In this document: one piece after another, positions 1 through 8,924 of the stretch
How the letters are laid out: each line of letters opens with the position of its first letter
Numbering within the stretch: the first letter of the stretch is position 1
Origin: CAZOOM01 sp964460795
GTDB lineage: Bacteria > Omnitrophota > Omnitrophia > Omnitrophales > Aquincolibacteriaceae
DNA: 64,000 nucleotides
Assembly: GCA_964460795.1 (NCBI GenBank)
Contig: CAYWRU010000008.1
Location: 17,811-81,810 of the forward strand
Direction of reading: 5' to 3'
The notes under the pieces: generated by a model
Seen by the model: only the letters and a program-made list of their open reading frames with translations
Database searches by the model: none
Told to the model about the DNA's origin: nothing
Position numbers and translations under genes: made by a program

Positions 1-585
1 CATATTTCAGAAAAAGATCGGATTGCGGTTTCAAAAAAACTCGTAGAAATAAAAATGGAGAATTTTTGCGTCTTTCATCTCGGCGCTAATTGGGAACCGA
101 AGCGTTGGCCGGTTTCTCACTTTGCGCGTCTGGCAGATCTTTTAGCAGAACAGACAAAACTTTCCGTGATCCTCACCGGAGGATCTCAGGATGTGCCGCT
201 GGGCGATTCGCTTTGCAGGTCTCTCAAAACAGGACGAGTTATTTCCTGGATCGGTAAAACAAATTTGGGAGAGCTGGGCGCCTTATTTGAGCGATCTCAA
301 TTTGTGGTGTCTGGAGATTCAGGTCCTATGCACATGGCCTCGGGAGTGGGTGCCCGTGTGGCTGCGATTTTTGGTCCTACGGATCCAGATCTGACGGGCC
401 CGCGCGGAACTGGCAAAACACTTTTATTTCGGTATGTTCCAAAAGGATTTCAAATTCCCTGGTATGGATCTCTTACAGATCTTCCGCCGGAAGGATGGCT
501 TTCCGGAGTTTTGCCGGAAACGGTTTTTGAATCCCTGTCTCGCGAGGGATGGCTTTCTGTTCCCATCAAGGGAGGGCGTACGTGA
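1..585 (+). CDS. Glycosyltransferase family 9 (heptosyltransferase-like), 5' truncated
   Basis: C-terminal part of an ADP-heptose:LPS heptosyltransferase-type enzyme (GT9), expected to add sugar to the LPS core at the inner face of the inner membrane. The frame is open back to base 1, so the gene begins outside the window; the ATG at 55 is only an internal methionine. Seen: the N-terminal edge of the second Rossmann domain (HLGANWEPKRWP), then the nucleotide-sugar site of the family, GDSGPMHMASG followed by AAIFGPTDP. Unlike the next three paralogues it has no C-terminal cysteine cluster. Its stop overlaps the next gene's GTG start (GTGA). Acceptor sugar cannot be told from sequence. Confidence 0.85.
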   Translation, partial: HISEKDRIAVSKKLVEIKMENFCVFHLGANWEPKRWPVSHFARLADLLAEQTKLSVILTGGSQDVPLGDSLCRSLKTGRVISWIGKTNLGELGALFERSQFVVSGDSGPMHMASGVGARVAAIFGPTDPDLTGPRGTGKTLLFRYVPKGFQIPWYGSLTDLPPEGWLSGVLPETVFESLSREGWLSVPIKGGRT

Positions 586-1550
586 AGGAAATTCTAGTGG
601 TGACGCTCAGTAATATTGGAGATGTGATTTTAACGACCCCGGTGATGGCGGCTTTAAAAAGTGCATTTCCGGAATCTTTTCTTACGGCGGTGACCAGTTC
701 ACGCGCTCAAGGGATTCTTCAAGGAAGCCGCACCGTCGATCATGTAGCGATCTATGATAAATCGATGTCTTGGCCGCAAAAACTAAGCATGATCGCGGCA
801 TTGCGTCAGAAAAAATATGATATTGTGGTGGATCTTCGAAATACCCTCATCCCTTTTTTGGTCTCTGCAAAAAAAAGAAGCGCCCTGTTTCGATCCTCTA
901 AAATTCTCATGCGCCGCGATAAGCATCTGGAAATTTTAAAGCTTATGCATTTGCCAACAGAAATTATCAACCCTTTTCAGTTTTATAACTCTGCAGAAGA
1001 GGCAAGTGCGCTTTCAAAAATTGGATCGTTCCGCCCCTCAAGTATCCGGGAGCCGTGGATGGTGGTGGCTCCGGCCGCAGCTAGTTCACTTAAAACCTGG
1101 AAAATGGAAAATTTTCGTGAAGTCATTGGCGAACTGCTTCGGGATTTCCCAGGATTTGTGATCTTAGCCGGGGATAAAAGGGAGCGTGTTCTCGCGGAAC
1201 CAATTGCTGCAGCGTATCCTTCCCGAGTCATTAATTTAGCAGGCGAAACCACGCTCCGGGAAACCGCAGCTTTGGTGGCGCGTGCTCAGTTAGTATTGAC
1301 GAATGACAGTGCGGTCATGCATTTGGGCTATGAACTCGAACGGCCGGTGGCCGCCATTTTTGGTCCCACGAATCCGGAAAAATACGGGCGAAAAAGTCCG
1401 CGCGTTAGAATTCTCCGCGAACCCGTGGAGTGTTCTCCGTGCGAGCTGGCTCAGTGCCGATTTTCAAGACAGGCCTGTTTTGAGGACCTTGCTGCGGCAA
1501 GAGTCTTAGCCGCCTGTCAGGAGCTTTTAAAAAATGCCGTCCCTTCGTAA
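582..1550 (+). CDS. Glycosyltransferase family 9 (heptosyltransferase-like)
   Basis: GT9 enzyme of about 322 residues, normal length for RfaF/WaaF-type heptosyltransferases. I choose GTG at 582 rather than the ATG at 549: it overlaps the previous stop by four bases and starts the protein directly at the family's N-terminal strand, VKEILVVTLSNIGDVILTTP. The donor site motif TNDSAVMHLGYEL and the following FGPTNPEKYG are intact. A C-terminal Cys cluster (CSPC, then two more Cys) is present, as in the next two paralogues. Part of a tandem of four GT9 genes with overlapping ends, so translationally coupled. Presumed role: successive additions to LPS core or another envelope glycan. Confidence 0.88.
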   Translation: MKEILVVTLSNIGDVILTTPVMAALKSAFPESFLTAVTSSRAQGILQGSRTVDHVAIYDKSMSWPQKLSMIAALRQKKYDIVVDLRNTLIPFLVSAKKRSALFRSSKILMRRDKHLEILKLMHLPTEIINPFQFYNSAEEASALSKIGSFRPSSIREPWMVVAPAAASSLKTWKMENFREVIGELLRDFPGFVILAGDKRERVLAEPIAAAYPSRVINLAGETTLRETAALVARAQLVLTNDSAVMHLGYELERPVAAIFGPTNPEKYGRKSPRVRILREPVECSPCELAQCRFSRQACFEDLAAARVLAACQELLKNAVPS

Positions 1551-2610
1551 AAATTTTCGGAAAATTTTAATAACACGCACCGATCGAATCGGGGACCTGG
1601 TGTTATCTACGCCGATTTTCTCGGCTTTACGTAAACGTTTTCCAGATGCCTGGATTGCCTGTCTTACCTCTATTGATAATCGCGCTTTGGTGGAAGGAAA
1701 TTTATATTTGGATGAAGTGATTCTCTACGATAAAAAAGACCGCGAGAAAAGTTTCTGGGGGAATCTCAAACTTGCTTGGGGTCTTCGGCGAAAAAGATTT
1801 GATATCGTCATTCATTTTCATGCCACCAACCGCATGCATCTTCTTACTTGGATGGCGGGGATTCCTCACCGAATTGGCTGGACGCGGCGTCTTTCCTGGG
1901 CTCTCACACAGGGGTTCTCTGATGTGAAGGTCGAAGGAAAGAAGCACGAAGCGGCGTATAATTTTGATTTGCTGGCTCCGCTTGGCATTGCGTGTCCGGA
2001 TTCGTTTCGGACTTTTATCCCCGTCACAGAACGAAATGAACAGTCTCTGGAAAACCTGACGGCGCATTTGGAGATTTCAAGCCACAAACCTTGGATCGCT
2101 CTGCTTCCGTCTGCCAGCTGTCCTTCTAAACGTTGGCCGGCCGGCTCTTTTGCGCGGGTCCTTGATTTTTTAAAAGAAAAAACAGCTGCAGAAATTCTAA
2201 TGATCGGCGCGAGGGAAGATCGGCCGATTCTCGACAAAATACGAACACTCACTTCAACACCTTTTCATGATTTAACCGGCCGGCTTTCTCTGGGCATGCT
2301 GGCAGTCTTGCTTAAAAAATCAGCGCTTTTGATTTCCAATGATTCTGGACCCGTGCATATTGCCGGAGCCGTCGGAACCCCGGTGATTTCCATTTTTGGC
2401 CGGAATCAGCCAGGACTTTCTCCGAAACGCTGGGGGCCGGTGAATGAAAAATCCAAGGTGCTTTGGAAAGACCCGGGATGCGTAAAGTGTTTGGCGCATG
2501 ACTGCGGAATTAATTTTTTGTGTTTGGAGCTCATCACTCCGGAAGAGGTGCTGGAATCTGCCGCCAGTCTTGTTCCTGGGCTTTTTCATTCGGCTGGAGC
2601 ACACCCATGA
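1534..2610 (+). CDS. Glycosyltransferase family 9 (heptosyltransferase-like)
   Basis: Third GT9 gene, 358 residues. The N-terminal motif ILITRTDRIGDLVLSTPIF and the C-terminal SNDSGPVHIAGAVGTPV plus ISIFGRNQPGLSPKRWGP are textbook for the family. The tail has the cysteine pattern CVKC...C...C. The ATG at 1534 lies inside the end of the preceding gene (17-bp overlap), which argues for co-translation. Function inferred as transfer of heptose or a similar sugar during LPS core assembly; the exact linkage is unknown. Confidence 0.88.
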   Translation: MPSLRKNFRKILITRTDRIGDLVLSTPIFSALRKRFPDAWIACLTSIDNRALVEGNLYLDEVILYDKKDREKSFWGNLKLAWGLRRKRFDIVIHFHATNRMHLLTWMAGIPHRIGWTRRLSWALTQGFSDVKVEGKKHEAAYNFDLLAPLGIACPDSFRTFIPVTERNEQSLENLTAHLEISSHKPWIALLPSASCPSKRWPAGSFARVLDFLKEKTAAEILMIGAREDRPILDKIRTLTSTPFHDLTGRLSLGMLAVLLKKSALLISNDSGPVHIAGAVGTPVISIFGRNQPGLSPKRWGPVNEKSKVLWKDPGCVKCLAHDCGINFLCLELITPEEVLESAASLVPGLFHSAGAHP

Positions 2611-3668
2611 ACACGATCCGCAGAGTTCTTGTGGTGGAACCATACGGCATCGGGGATCTTCTTTTTTTAACGCCGGTTTTTCGTGCGCTTCGATTGATTC
2701 CTTCTATCGAACGTGTCGATCTTCTCTTGGGATCACGCACAGAAGAAGTGGTTCGTCTGAATCCTCATGTGGATGAGTGTTTTAAAATTGACAAAGATCT
2801 TTTTCACGATCGTTCTGCCATTGAAAATTTTAAGGATATCTGGAAACTCTCTTCGATTTTAAAAAAGCGATCCTACGATGTTATGCTGGATTATTCACAG
2901 CGCCAGGAATATGGGGCGTGGGGGACCGCCTTAGGTATTCCGATCCGCTCTGGATTGGATTTTCGAAGCCGTGGATTTTTTCTCAATCGAAAAGTTGCCA
3001 TCCCCCAGGGGTTTACGGGGCGGCATGTGGTGGATTTTTATGCGGAAGTGGCGGAACAAGCCGGGATCCGCGTAGAAGATCGATTTTTAGAGTTTTATCT
3101 TGAACCTTTTACAAAAGATAAAATTGCAGCGCGCCTTGCATCTGCAGGAGTTTGGGGTCATTATGCTGTGATTGCACCTGGAGGCGGGGAGTCCTGGGGC
3201 CGGGATGCTCACTTCAAGCGCTGGCCCGCTGAACGGTTTGGTGTTTTGTTTGAGAAAATTTGCAAAGAGCAGCATTTTAATGGGGTGGTTTTGATCGGAA
3301 GTCGTTCGGAAGCTAAACTGGCTGAAAAGACTTTTGCGGAAATTCATTCACTTCCCAAAATAAATCTGTGCGGTCAAACTTCTTTGCAAGAAACGGCCGC
3401 CATTGTGTCTCAGGCAAAACTTTTTATAGGGAATGATGGAGGTCTCCTTCACCTGGCCAAGGCGCTTCGGGTGCCGGTCATGGGATTTTACGGTCCTGCA
3501 GATCCTGAGGTCTATGGGGCCTATCCTCGGAAGGTTCAGGATATCATTGTGGTAAAAAAAGATTTAGAATGCCGCCCTTGTTACCGAAAATTCCGGTATC
3601 AGGCAGATTGTCCGCACCGGAATTGTCTTCAGGATCTAAGTCCTGAAGAGGCGCTGCGAAATTTTTAA
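2607..3668 (+). CDS. Glycosyltransferase family 9 (heptosyltransferase-like)
   Basis: Fourth GT9 gene, about 353 residues. The frame is open from 2520, but the ATG at 2607 overlaps the previous stop (ATGA) and begins at the expected start MNTIRRVLVVEPYGIGDLLF, so it is preferred. Donor-site motif GNDGGLLHLAKAL differs from the usual DSGPxH (Gly-Gly-Leu-Leu instead), a possible sign of altered donor specificity. Motif FYGPADPEVYG follows. Cysteine-rich tail CRPCYRK...C...C. Ends 25 bases before a TTG/ATG that opens the next gene. Confidence 0.87.
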   Translation: MNTIRRVLVVEPYGIGDLLFLTPVFRALRLIPSIERVDLLLGSRTEEVVRLNPHVDECFKIDKDLFHDRSAIENFKDIWKLSSILKKRSYDVMLDYSQRQEYGAWGTALGIPIRSGLDFRSRGFFLNRKVAIPQGFTGRHVVDFYAEVAEQAGIRVEDRFLEFYLEPFTKDKIAARLASAGVWGHYAVIAPGGGESWGRDAHFKRWPAERFGVLFEKICKEQHFNGVVLIGSRSEAKLAEKTFAEIHSLPKINLCGQTSLQETAAIVSQAKLFIGNDGGLLHLAKALRVPVMGFYGPADPEVYGAYPRKVQDIIVVKKDLECRPCYRKFRYQADCPHRNCLQDLSPEEALRNF

Positions 3669-3705
3669 AATAAAGCAACCTTGTCTGTTTAGATTGGGAA
3701 AATAC

Positions 3706-4521
3706 ATGGTCAAACAATCCTTGATCCCAAAAGGGGTCGTGCTGATGGCGGCAGTTTTGCTCCTCGGAAGTACGGCCTTCGCAGAAACGCCCGTCAAAAA
3801 TTATGCTGCATCAACTCACGGACTCAAAAAATTACTTGTCGGAGAAAAAGCAGCGTATTCGATTTCCTATTTTGGAGTTCCGATTGGAAGTGCCGTGGCC
3901 GAGGTTCGAGAAAAGACTATGATGCATGGACGACCAGCTTATCATATTGTGGTGCACGTGGTATCGACTTCTGTTGTGGATCTGATTTATAAAGTGCGCG
4001 GAGAACACCACACTTATTTGGATGCGGAAAAACTTTGTTCGCTTCGGTATGAAATTCGCTCGATGAAGGATGCTTCCAAGGTTGTTTTTCAAATGGATAC
4101 GAATCCAGAGTCGCTTCAGACCGAATACCATTATTTCAAGCGGGATATTCGAAAAAAGGTGGCTACGCTCAAAGGTGCGCAGGACAGGCTTTCTATGGGT
4201 TTTTATTTCCGAACTTTGGATCTTAGCCCGCATCAAACTCTTTCTGTGCCCGTTCAAACGAAAGAAAAAAATTGGAAACTTAAAATTCAGACAAATGAAA
4301 TACAGCCCATGACGATCAAAAAAATTGGAAATTTTCAAGCCCTTGAAGCTGTTCCCACTTTGGATTTCATCTCGACTTTAAAAATGCCTGGATCCGTGCG
4401 CGGCTGGGTCAGTATGGATGAACGGCGAATTCCATTATTGATTCGCGCTAAGGCGCCGCTTCTGGGGTCTGTCACTGTGAAATTGACTTCCTATACACCG
4501 GGACATGAGAGTGTGTCGTGA
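3706..4521 (+). CDS. DUF3108 family exported protein
   Basis: Periplasmic or outer-membrane-associated protein of unknown function, DUF3108 family. Residues 1-26 form a signal peptide (MVKQSLIPKG, hydrophobic core, cleavage near AFAET). The mature part starts with a short beta repeat (GEKAAYSISYFGVPIGSA), typical of DUF3108, and continues as beta-rich sequence to the end. A TTG at 3694 in the same frame would add four residues; ATG 3706 gives the better signal peptide. It sits between GT9 genes and a deacetylase, which suggests an envelope role, but no reaction can be assigned. Confidence 0.75.
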   Translation: MVKQSLIPKGVVLMAAVLLLGSTAFAETPVKNYAASTHGLKKLLVGEKAAYSISYFGVPIGSAVAEVREKTMMHGRPAYHIVVHVVSTSVVDLIYKVRGEHHTYLDAEKLCSLRYEIRSMKDASKVVFQMDTNPESLQTEYHYFKRDIRKKVATLKGAQDRLSMGFYFRTLDLSPHQTLSVPVQTKEKNWKLKIQTNEIQPMTIKKIGNFQALEAVPTLDFISTLKMPGSVRGWVSMDERRIPLLIRAKAPLLGSVTVKLTSYTPGHESVS

Positions 4522-5348
4522 AAAAAATGAAATCCATGGGTTTAATTTTTCTGATGGTTGTTTTAGCGCTTGTGTGGATTTGGATTTATGTCCTACCGCT
4601 TCCCGGGGATGTCCCGATCCTGATGTATCATTTTGCCGGTAATGAGGAACAGGCTGCCAGTTCGGGAAATATCCTTACGCGAAAAAGTTTTCAGCGTCAA
4701 ATGAATTATCTTCAGTGGTTTGGATACCGGGTTATTTCTATGGAAGATTATGCAGCGATTGTTCAGGGACGCCGCCGACCCAAAGGCCGTGAAATTGTGC
4801 TCACGTTTGATGATGGAAACGAAACCTATGCTTCCGACTTTCTGCCCATTCTTCAAGCCCATCATTTTCCTTCCACCATCTTTCTGGTTTCAGAAAGCGT
4901 CAAGGGAAGGCTCAACGGCAGTATGTCAGAAGAAGTGGTGCGGGAAGTGATTCAGGATCCTCTTGTGACTCTTGGGGCCCATACGAAGACCCATCCTTTT
5001 TTGCCGGAATTAAATGAGACTCAGTTACAGGATGAGATTTTAAATTCAAAGAAAGATTTGGAGGCCATGTTTGGGCGGCCGGTTCGTTTTTTCAGTTATC
5101 CCTTTGGAGATTTTAATGCTCAGGTGGCGGCAGAAGTTCAAAAAACCGGTTATGAACTTGCCTTTAGTACTTCAGTGAAAAAGTTAAAAGGATTTCCCGA
5201 AGGGCCCTTTTCTAGAACGCGTTCCAAAATGATGAGGCAGGCGGACAATCCCTTTGTCTTTTTAGCCATGAGCTCCGGAGTTTATAAAAACTTCAAGCGA
5301 TGGCGTGCCCATGTGACCTATAAAAATCCAGCCTCGAATCAATCTTAA
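4518..5348 (+). CDS. Membrane-anchored polysaccharide deacetylase (NodB-type)
   Basis: Carbohydrate esterase 4 family enzyme that removes N- or O-acetyl groups from a polysaccharide, placed outside the cytoplasmic membrane by an uncleaved N-terminal segment (residues about 6-25). Motifs in order: VPILMYH at residues 32-38, TFDDG near 95-99 (catalytic and metal Asp), HTKTHP near 155-160 (metal His pair), SYPFGDFN near 193. GTG start overlaps the DUF3108 stop. It closes the GT9 operon; a hairpin and a new promoter follow. Possible substrates are LPS, capsule or peptidoglycan. Confidence 0.85.
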   Translation: MKKMKSMGLIFLMVVLALVWIWIYVLPLPGDVPILMYHFAGNEEQAASSGNILTRKSFQRQMNYLQWFGYRVISMEDYAAIVQGRRRPKGREIVLTFDDGNETYASDFLPILQAHHFPSTIFLVSESVKGRLNGSMSEEVVREVIQDPLVTLGAHTKTHPFLPELNETQLQDEILNSKKDLEAMFGRPVRFFSYPFGDFNAQVAAEVQKTGYELAFSTSVKKLKGFPEGPFSRTRSKMMRQADNPFVFLAMSSGVYKNFKRWRAHVTYKNPASNQS

Positions 5349-5371
5349 CTCATTGCTATATAATGAGTTAA
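5345..5371 (+). terminator. Hairpin at end of GT9-deacetylase operon
   Basis: Perfect 10-bp inverted repeat TTAACTCATT / AATGAGTTAA around a 7-base loop, starting within the deacetylase stop codon. No T-run follows, so it may act as an mRNA 3' end stabiliser or a weak terminator rather than a classic intrinsic terminator. Confidence 0.45.
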
Positions 5372-5387
5372 GGATATATTCGGAACA

Positions 5388-5416
5388 TTGACACAGATTT
5401 AGTGCGATGTTACACT
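5388..5416 (+). promoter_or_regulatory. Sigma-70-type promoter of the hldA-kds-lpt operon
   Basis: TTGACA at 5388-5393, exactly 17 bases, then TACACT at 5411-5416. The predicted start near 5423 leaves about 50 bases of leader before the hldA ATG at 5475. It directly follows the hairpin that closes the previous operon, which supports it as a real transcription boundary. Confidence 0.7.
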
Positions 5417-5474
5417 ATTCGCGTTCCTTGCAAAAAAATCCTAAGACCTTCAAAATCAACGAGTTAGAGATTCT

Positions 5475-6512
5475 ATGCAATCTTCCAATCGAGGGAAGGG
5501 TATTTTCTTAACCGATGCGGCCAAGCGGTCGTATTTGGACCTCATCCGTGCCTTTCCAAAATCCAAAATTCTGGTTATTGGCGACTTTATTCTTGATCAA
5601 TTTATTTGGGGGAAAGTCGACCGAATTTCGCCGGAAGCCCCGGTTCCTGTGGTTCATGTACAGAAAGAATCCACCATGCTTGGCGGATCCTTGAATGTGG
5701 CCAACAATATCCACAGCCTGAAAGGCAAAGTGATTCCGTGCGGAGTCTTGGGGCGTGATCGTGACGGACGTATGTTGAAGAGAACTTTAGCGCGGGAGAA
5801 TATGGATATTGGAGGAATCGTTTATGAAGCGGGACGTCCTACCACAGTCAAAACGCGCATCATTGCGCATTCCCAGCAAGTGGTTCGATTTGACCGCGAA
5901 GAGGCTGGCGCGATTACCGAAGCGTCTCATCAAGCTATTTTAAAATTTGTCCGTTCCCGCATTGCTTCTGTGGATGTGGTTATCATTGAAGATTACGGCA
6001 AGGGGCTTATTGATTCCCGGCTTTTGAAAAAAGTGATTGCGCTCGCGCGGCGTTACAAGAAGCCGGTCCTGGTGGATCCAAAAGAAAAAAACTTTCCGTT
6101 TTATACCGGCGTGACGGTGATTACTCCGAACCGCAAAGAGGCTTTTCAAGGTGCAGAGACTTTAAGGATTGATCATGATCAAAATGTTCATAAGACAGGC
6201 AAGGCTTTGGTGAAGCGTCTGCGGGCCGCATCGGTTCTCATTACTCTTGGAGAGGACGGTATGGCGCTTTTTGAAAAAAATGGAGCGGTCACGGAAATTC
6301 CTACGGCGGCTCGCGAGGTTTATGATGTCTCCGGAGCCGGCGATACCGTGATTTCGGTATTAGCTTTGGCGCTTGCTTCGGGTGCCAAAATCAAAGACGC
6401 ATCGATCCTCGCCAATTTTGCAGCAGGTATTGTGGTCGCTAAATTAGGAACGGCAACGGTTTCGCCTGAAGAGCTTATCGCGGCCATTCAAGGCCCTGGA
6501 AAATCCTCATGA
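5475..6512 (+). CDS. hldA: D-glycero-beta-D-manno-heptose-7-phosphate kinase
   Basis: Phosphorylates D-glycero-D-manno-heptose 7-phosphate at C1 in ADP-heptose synthesis, the donor for the GT9 enzymes just upstream. PfkB/ribokinase fold: GDFILDQFIWGKVDRISPEA at residues 36-55, GGSLNVANN near 74-82, and the catalytic-base motif SGAGDT near 286. At 345 residues it is only the kinase half; the cytidylyltransferase-like (RfaE2) half found in HldE is absent, so the adenylyltransferase must be encoded elsewhere. Its stop overlaps the kdsB start (ATGA). Confidence 0.9.
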   Translation: MQSSNRGKGIFLTDAAKRSYLDLIRAFPKSKILVIGDFILDQFIWGKVDRISPEAPVPVVHVQKESTMLGGSLNVANNIHSLKGKVIPCGVLGRDRDGRMLKRTLARENMDIGGIVYEAGRPTTVKTRIIAHSQQVVRFDREEAGAITEASHQAILKFVRSRIASVDVVIIEDYGKGLIDSRLLKKVIALARRYKKPVLVDPKEKNFPFYTGVTVITPNRKEAFQGAETLRIDHDQNVHKTGKALVKRLRAASVLITLGEDGMALFEKNGAVTEIPTAAREVYDVSGAGDTVISVLALALASGAKIKDASILANFAAGIVVAKLGTATVSPEELIAAIQGPGKSS

Positions 6513-7246
6513 AAATTATCGGAGTCATCCCCGCACGCATTGGTTCCTCGCGTCTTCATGAAAAAGTCCTGGCTCCGATTGCCGGTAAACCCATGATTGA
6601 GCATGTGTGGTCGCGTGTGTCCAAGGCCAAGAAGCTCGATCAGGTTTTTGTGGCCTGTGATGATGCGCGAATTGTTTCCTGCATTGAAGCTGCGGGAGGA
6701 AAAGCTATTTTAACACGCGCCGATCATCCCAATGGAAGCTCGCGGGTGGCGGAAATTGCCGAACGTTTTCCGGGCGATATCTTTATTAATATTCAGGGCG
6801 ATGAACCCACCATTCGTCCCGAGAGCGTGGATCAGCTGGCGGATGCTTTTCGAAAAGAACCAGCCATTCAGGTTGCAACGCTTGCCGTGCGCAGAGACGA
6901 TGCGGAGGATTATCAAAATCCGAATGTCGTCAAAGTGATTTGTGATTTTAAAGGCAATGCTCTTTATTTTTCCAGGGCCCCGATTCCGCACGCGCGCGAA
7001 GGGGGCCGAGTCTCTTATTTAAAACATCTTGGTATTTACGGTTATCAGAAAAAATTTCTAATCGATTATGTGTCCTGGCCTGCAGGAATTCTTGAGTCGC
7101 TTGAAAAACTAGAACAGTTGAGGATTTTGGAGCAGGGATTTCGGATCCGCGTGATTGAAACGCCGCATGACTCCTGGAGCGTGGATACGGCCGCGGATCT
7201 GGCGCTCGTCCAATCGAAAATCCAAAGTTTAGCACCGGGGAGGTAG
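6509..7246 (+). CDS. kdsB: 3-deoxy-manno-octulosonate cytidylyltransferase (CMP-Kdo synthetase)
   Basis: Activates Kdo with CTP to give CMP-Kdo for the inner LPS core. 245 residues, usual length. Seen: the nucleotide-binding N-terminus VIPARIGSSRLHEKVLAPI, then NIQGDEP with the metal-binding Asp, and HLGIYGYQKKFL. The first motif reads IGSSRLHEK instead of the common YGSTRLPGK, a mild divergence. Stop and start overlap with hldA upstream; pyrG, which makes its CTP substrate, begins eight bases downstream. Confidence 0.93.
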   Translation: MKIIGVIPARIGSSRLHEKVLAPIAGKPMIEHVWSRVSKAKKLDQVFVACDDARIVSCIEAAGGKAILTRADHPNGSSRVAEIAERFPGDIFINIQGDEPTIRPESVDQLADAFRKEPAIQVATLAVRRDDAEDYQNPNVVKVICDFKGNALYFSRAPIPHAREGGRVSYLKHLGIYGYQKKFLIDYVSWPAGILESLEKLEQLRILEQGFRIRVIETPHDSWSVDTAADLALVQSKIQSLAPGR

Positions 7247-7253
7247 GGGAAAG

Positions 7254-8924
7254 ATGCCGAAGTACATTTTTATTACGGGCGGAGTGGTTTCATCCTTGGG
7301 AAAAGGAATTGCTTGCGCATCCATCGGAAAAATTTTGGAATCTATCGGACTGAAGGTGACCATTCAGAAATTGGATCCTTACATCAATGTGGATCCCGGC
7401 ACGATGAATCCCTACCAGCACGGAGAGGTGTATGTTACCGATGATGGTGCGGAGACCGATCTGGATCTCGGACATTATGAGCGTTTTACGCAGGCCTCTT
7501 TAACTCGCATGAACAATATCACGACCGGCCAAATTTATAACGAAGTCATTTCCAAAGAGCGCAAAGGAGAATTTCTTGGTTCCACAGTTCAGGTGGTCCC
7601 TCATATTACGGACGCAATCAAAGAGCGGATCCGTGCGGTCTCACGCGGCAAGCGCGTAGACGTGGTGCTCTCGGAAATTGGAGGAACGGTCGGCGATATC
7701 GAGTCTTTGCCGTTTTTAGAGGCGGCCCGCCAGTTTCGGCACGAAGTTGGCCGGGAAAATTGTATTTTTGTTCATCTTACTCTTGTGCCTTTTATCCGCG
7801 CTGCCGGAGAACTCAAAACCAAACCGACTCAACACAGCGTCGGCACGCTTCGTGAAATAGGTATCCAGCCCGATATTTTAATTTGCCGCACGGAGAAGAA
7901 AATCACGCGAGGGCTCAAGGAAAAAATCGCGCTTTTTTGCAACGTGGATGAAAATGCGGTGATCGAGGCCCGTGATGTGAAATCTATTTATGAGGTACCG
8001 CTGCGTTTTAAAGAACAGAAAATTGATGAAGTGGTCTGCCGTTTTCTAAAAATTGGAGCCAAATCCGGAAGTTTGCATCAATGGAAAAAAGAAGTGGTGG
8101 ATCGTGCGCTTTATCCTAAAAAGACAGTCCGCATTGCAGTGGTGGGAAAATACATTGATCTTCAGGACGCTTACAAATCCATTTATGAGTCTCTGAAGCA
8201 TGGCGGGATTGCCAACGATGCATCGGTTAACATTAAGCGTGTAAATTCTGAGCATGTGACCAAAGCCAATTTGGAAAAAATATTCAAGGGGATTTCAGGG
8301 ATTTTGGTGCCGGGCGGATTCGGAATGCGCGGCATTGAAGGAAAATTGGATGCGATCCAGCATGCTCGGATCAATAAAATTCCTTTTTTTGGAATTTGTC
8401 TCGGAATGCAATGTGCGGCCATAGAGTTTGCGCGGAATGAGCTGGGTTGGAAAGGCGCAAATTCTTCTGAATTCAACAAAAAAACGCCTTATCCCATTAT
8501 CAGCCTTTTGGAAGAGCAGGAAGGCGTGGAAGACTTGGGCGGAACCATGCGCCTCGGAGCCTACCCGTGTCATCTGAAGAAAAATACCCGGGCTGCAGAT
8601 GCTTATAAAACGACGGAGATCAGCGAACGGCATCGCCACCGATACGAATTCAATAATAAATACCGTGAAGAGTTTCAGGAAAAAGGCGTGAGGTTTTCCG
8701 GTCTTTCGCCTAATGGAAAGCTGGTAGAGATGCTGGAGATTGAAGATCATCCCTGGTTTTTGGCCTGTCAATTTCATCCGGAATTTAAATCCAAGCCGGA
8801 CCGGGCGCATCCGCTCTTCCGGGAGTTTGTGGCGGCCGCGCTTCAATGCGGAGAAAGCGCTCATGTGGAAGCACCAAAGGCGCAAGAAGCCGAATCTGAA
8901 AAGAATGAGGGAGCTGCTTCGTGA
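7254..8924 (+). CDS. pyrG: CTP synthase
   Basis: Converts UTP, ATP and glutamine to CTP. 556 residues. N-terminal amidoligase domain (KYIFITGGVVSSLGKGI P-loop, DPYINVDPGTM) to about residue 265; C-terminal class-I glutaminase with the nucleophile in GICLGMQCA and the His-Glu pair in CQFHPEF. A charged tail of about 20 residues (EAPKAQEAESEKNE) extends past the domain. RBS GGGGAAAG precedes ATG 7254. Embedding between kdsB and kdsA suggests coupling of CTP supply to CMP-Kdo production. Confidence 0.97.
   Translation: MPKYIFITGGVVSSLGKGIACASIGKILESIGLKVTIQKLDPYINVDPGTMNPYQHGEVYVTDDGAETDLDLGHYERFTQASLTRMNNITTGQIYNEVISKERKGEFLGSTVQVVPHITDAIKERIRAVSRGKRVDVVLSEIGGTVGDIESLPFLEAARQFRHEVGRENCIFVHLTLVPFIRAAGELKTKPTQHSVGTLREIGIQPDILICRTEKKITRGLKEKIALFCNVDENAVIEARDVKSIYEVPLRFKEQKIDEVVCRFLKIGAKSGSLHQWKKEVVDRALYPKKTVRIAVVGKYIDLQDAYKSIYESLKHGGIANDASVNIKRVNSEHVTKANLEKIFKGISGILVPGGFGMRGIEGKLDAIQHARINKIPFFGICLGMQCAAIEFARNELGWKGANSSEFNKKTPYPIISLLEEQEGVEDLGGTMRLGAYPCHLKKNTRAADAYKTTEISERHRHRYEFNNKYREEFQEKGVRFSGLSPNGKLVEMLEIEDHPWFLACQFHPEFKSKPDRAHPLFREFVAAALQCGESAHVEAPKAQEAESEKNEGAAS

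Noticed and set aside
3832..4338. 168-codon minus-strand frame
   Set aside because: Antisense of the DUF3108 gene; no RBS and no domain-like sequence.
8295..8885. 196-codon minus-strand frame
   Set aside because: Lies wholly inside pyrG, whose catalytic motifs are intact; shadow frame.
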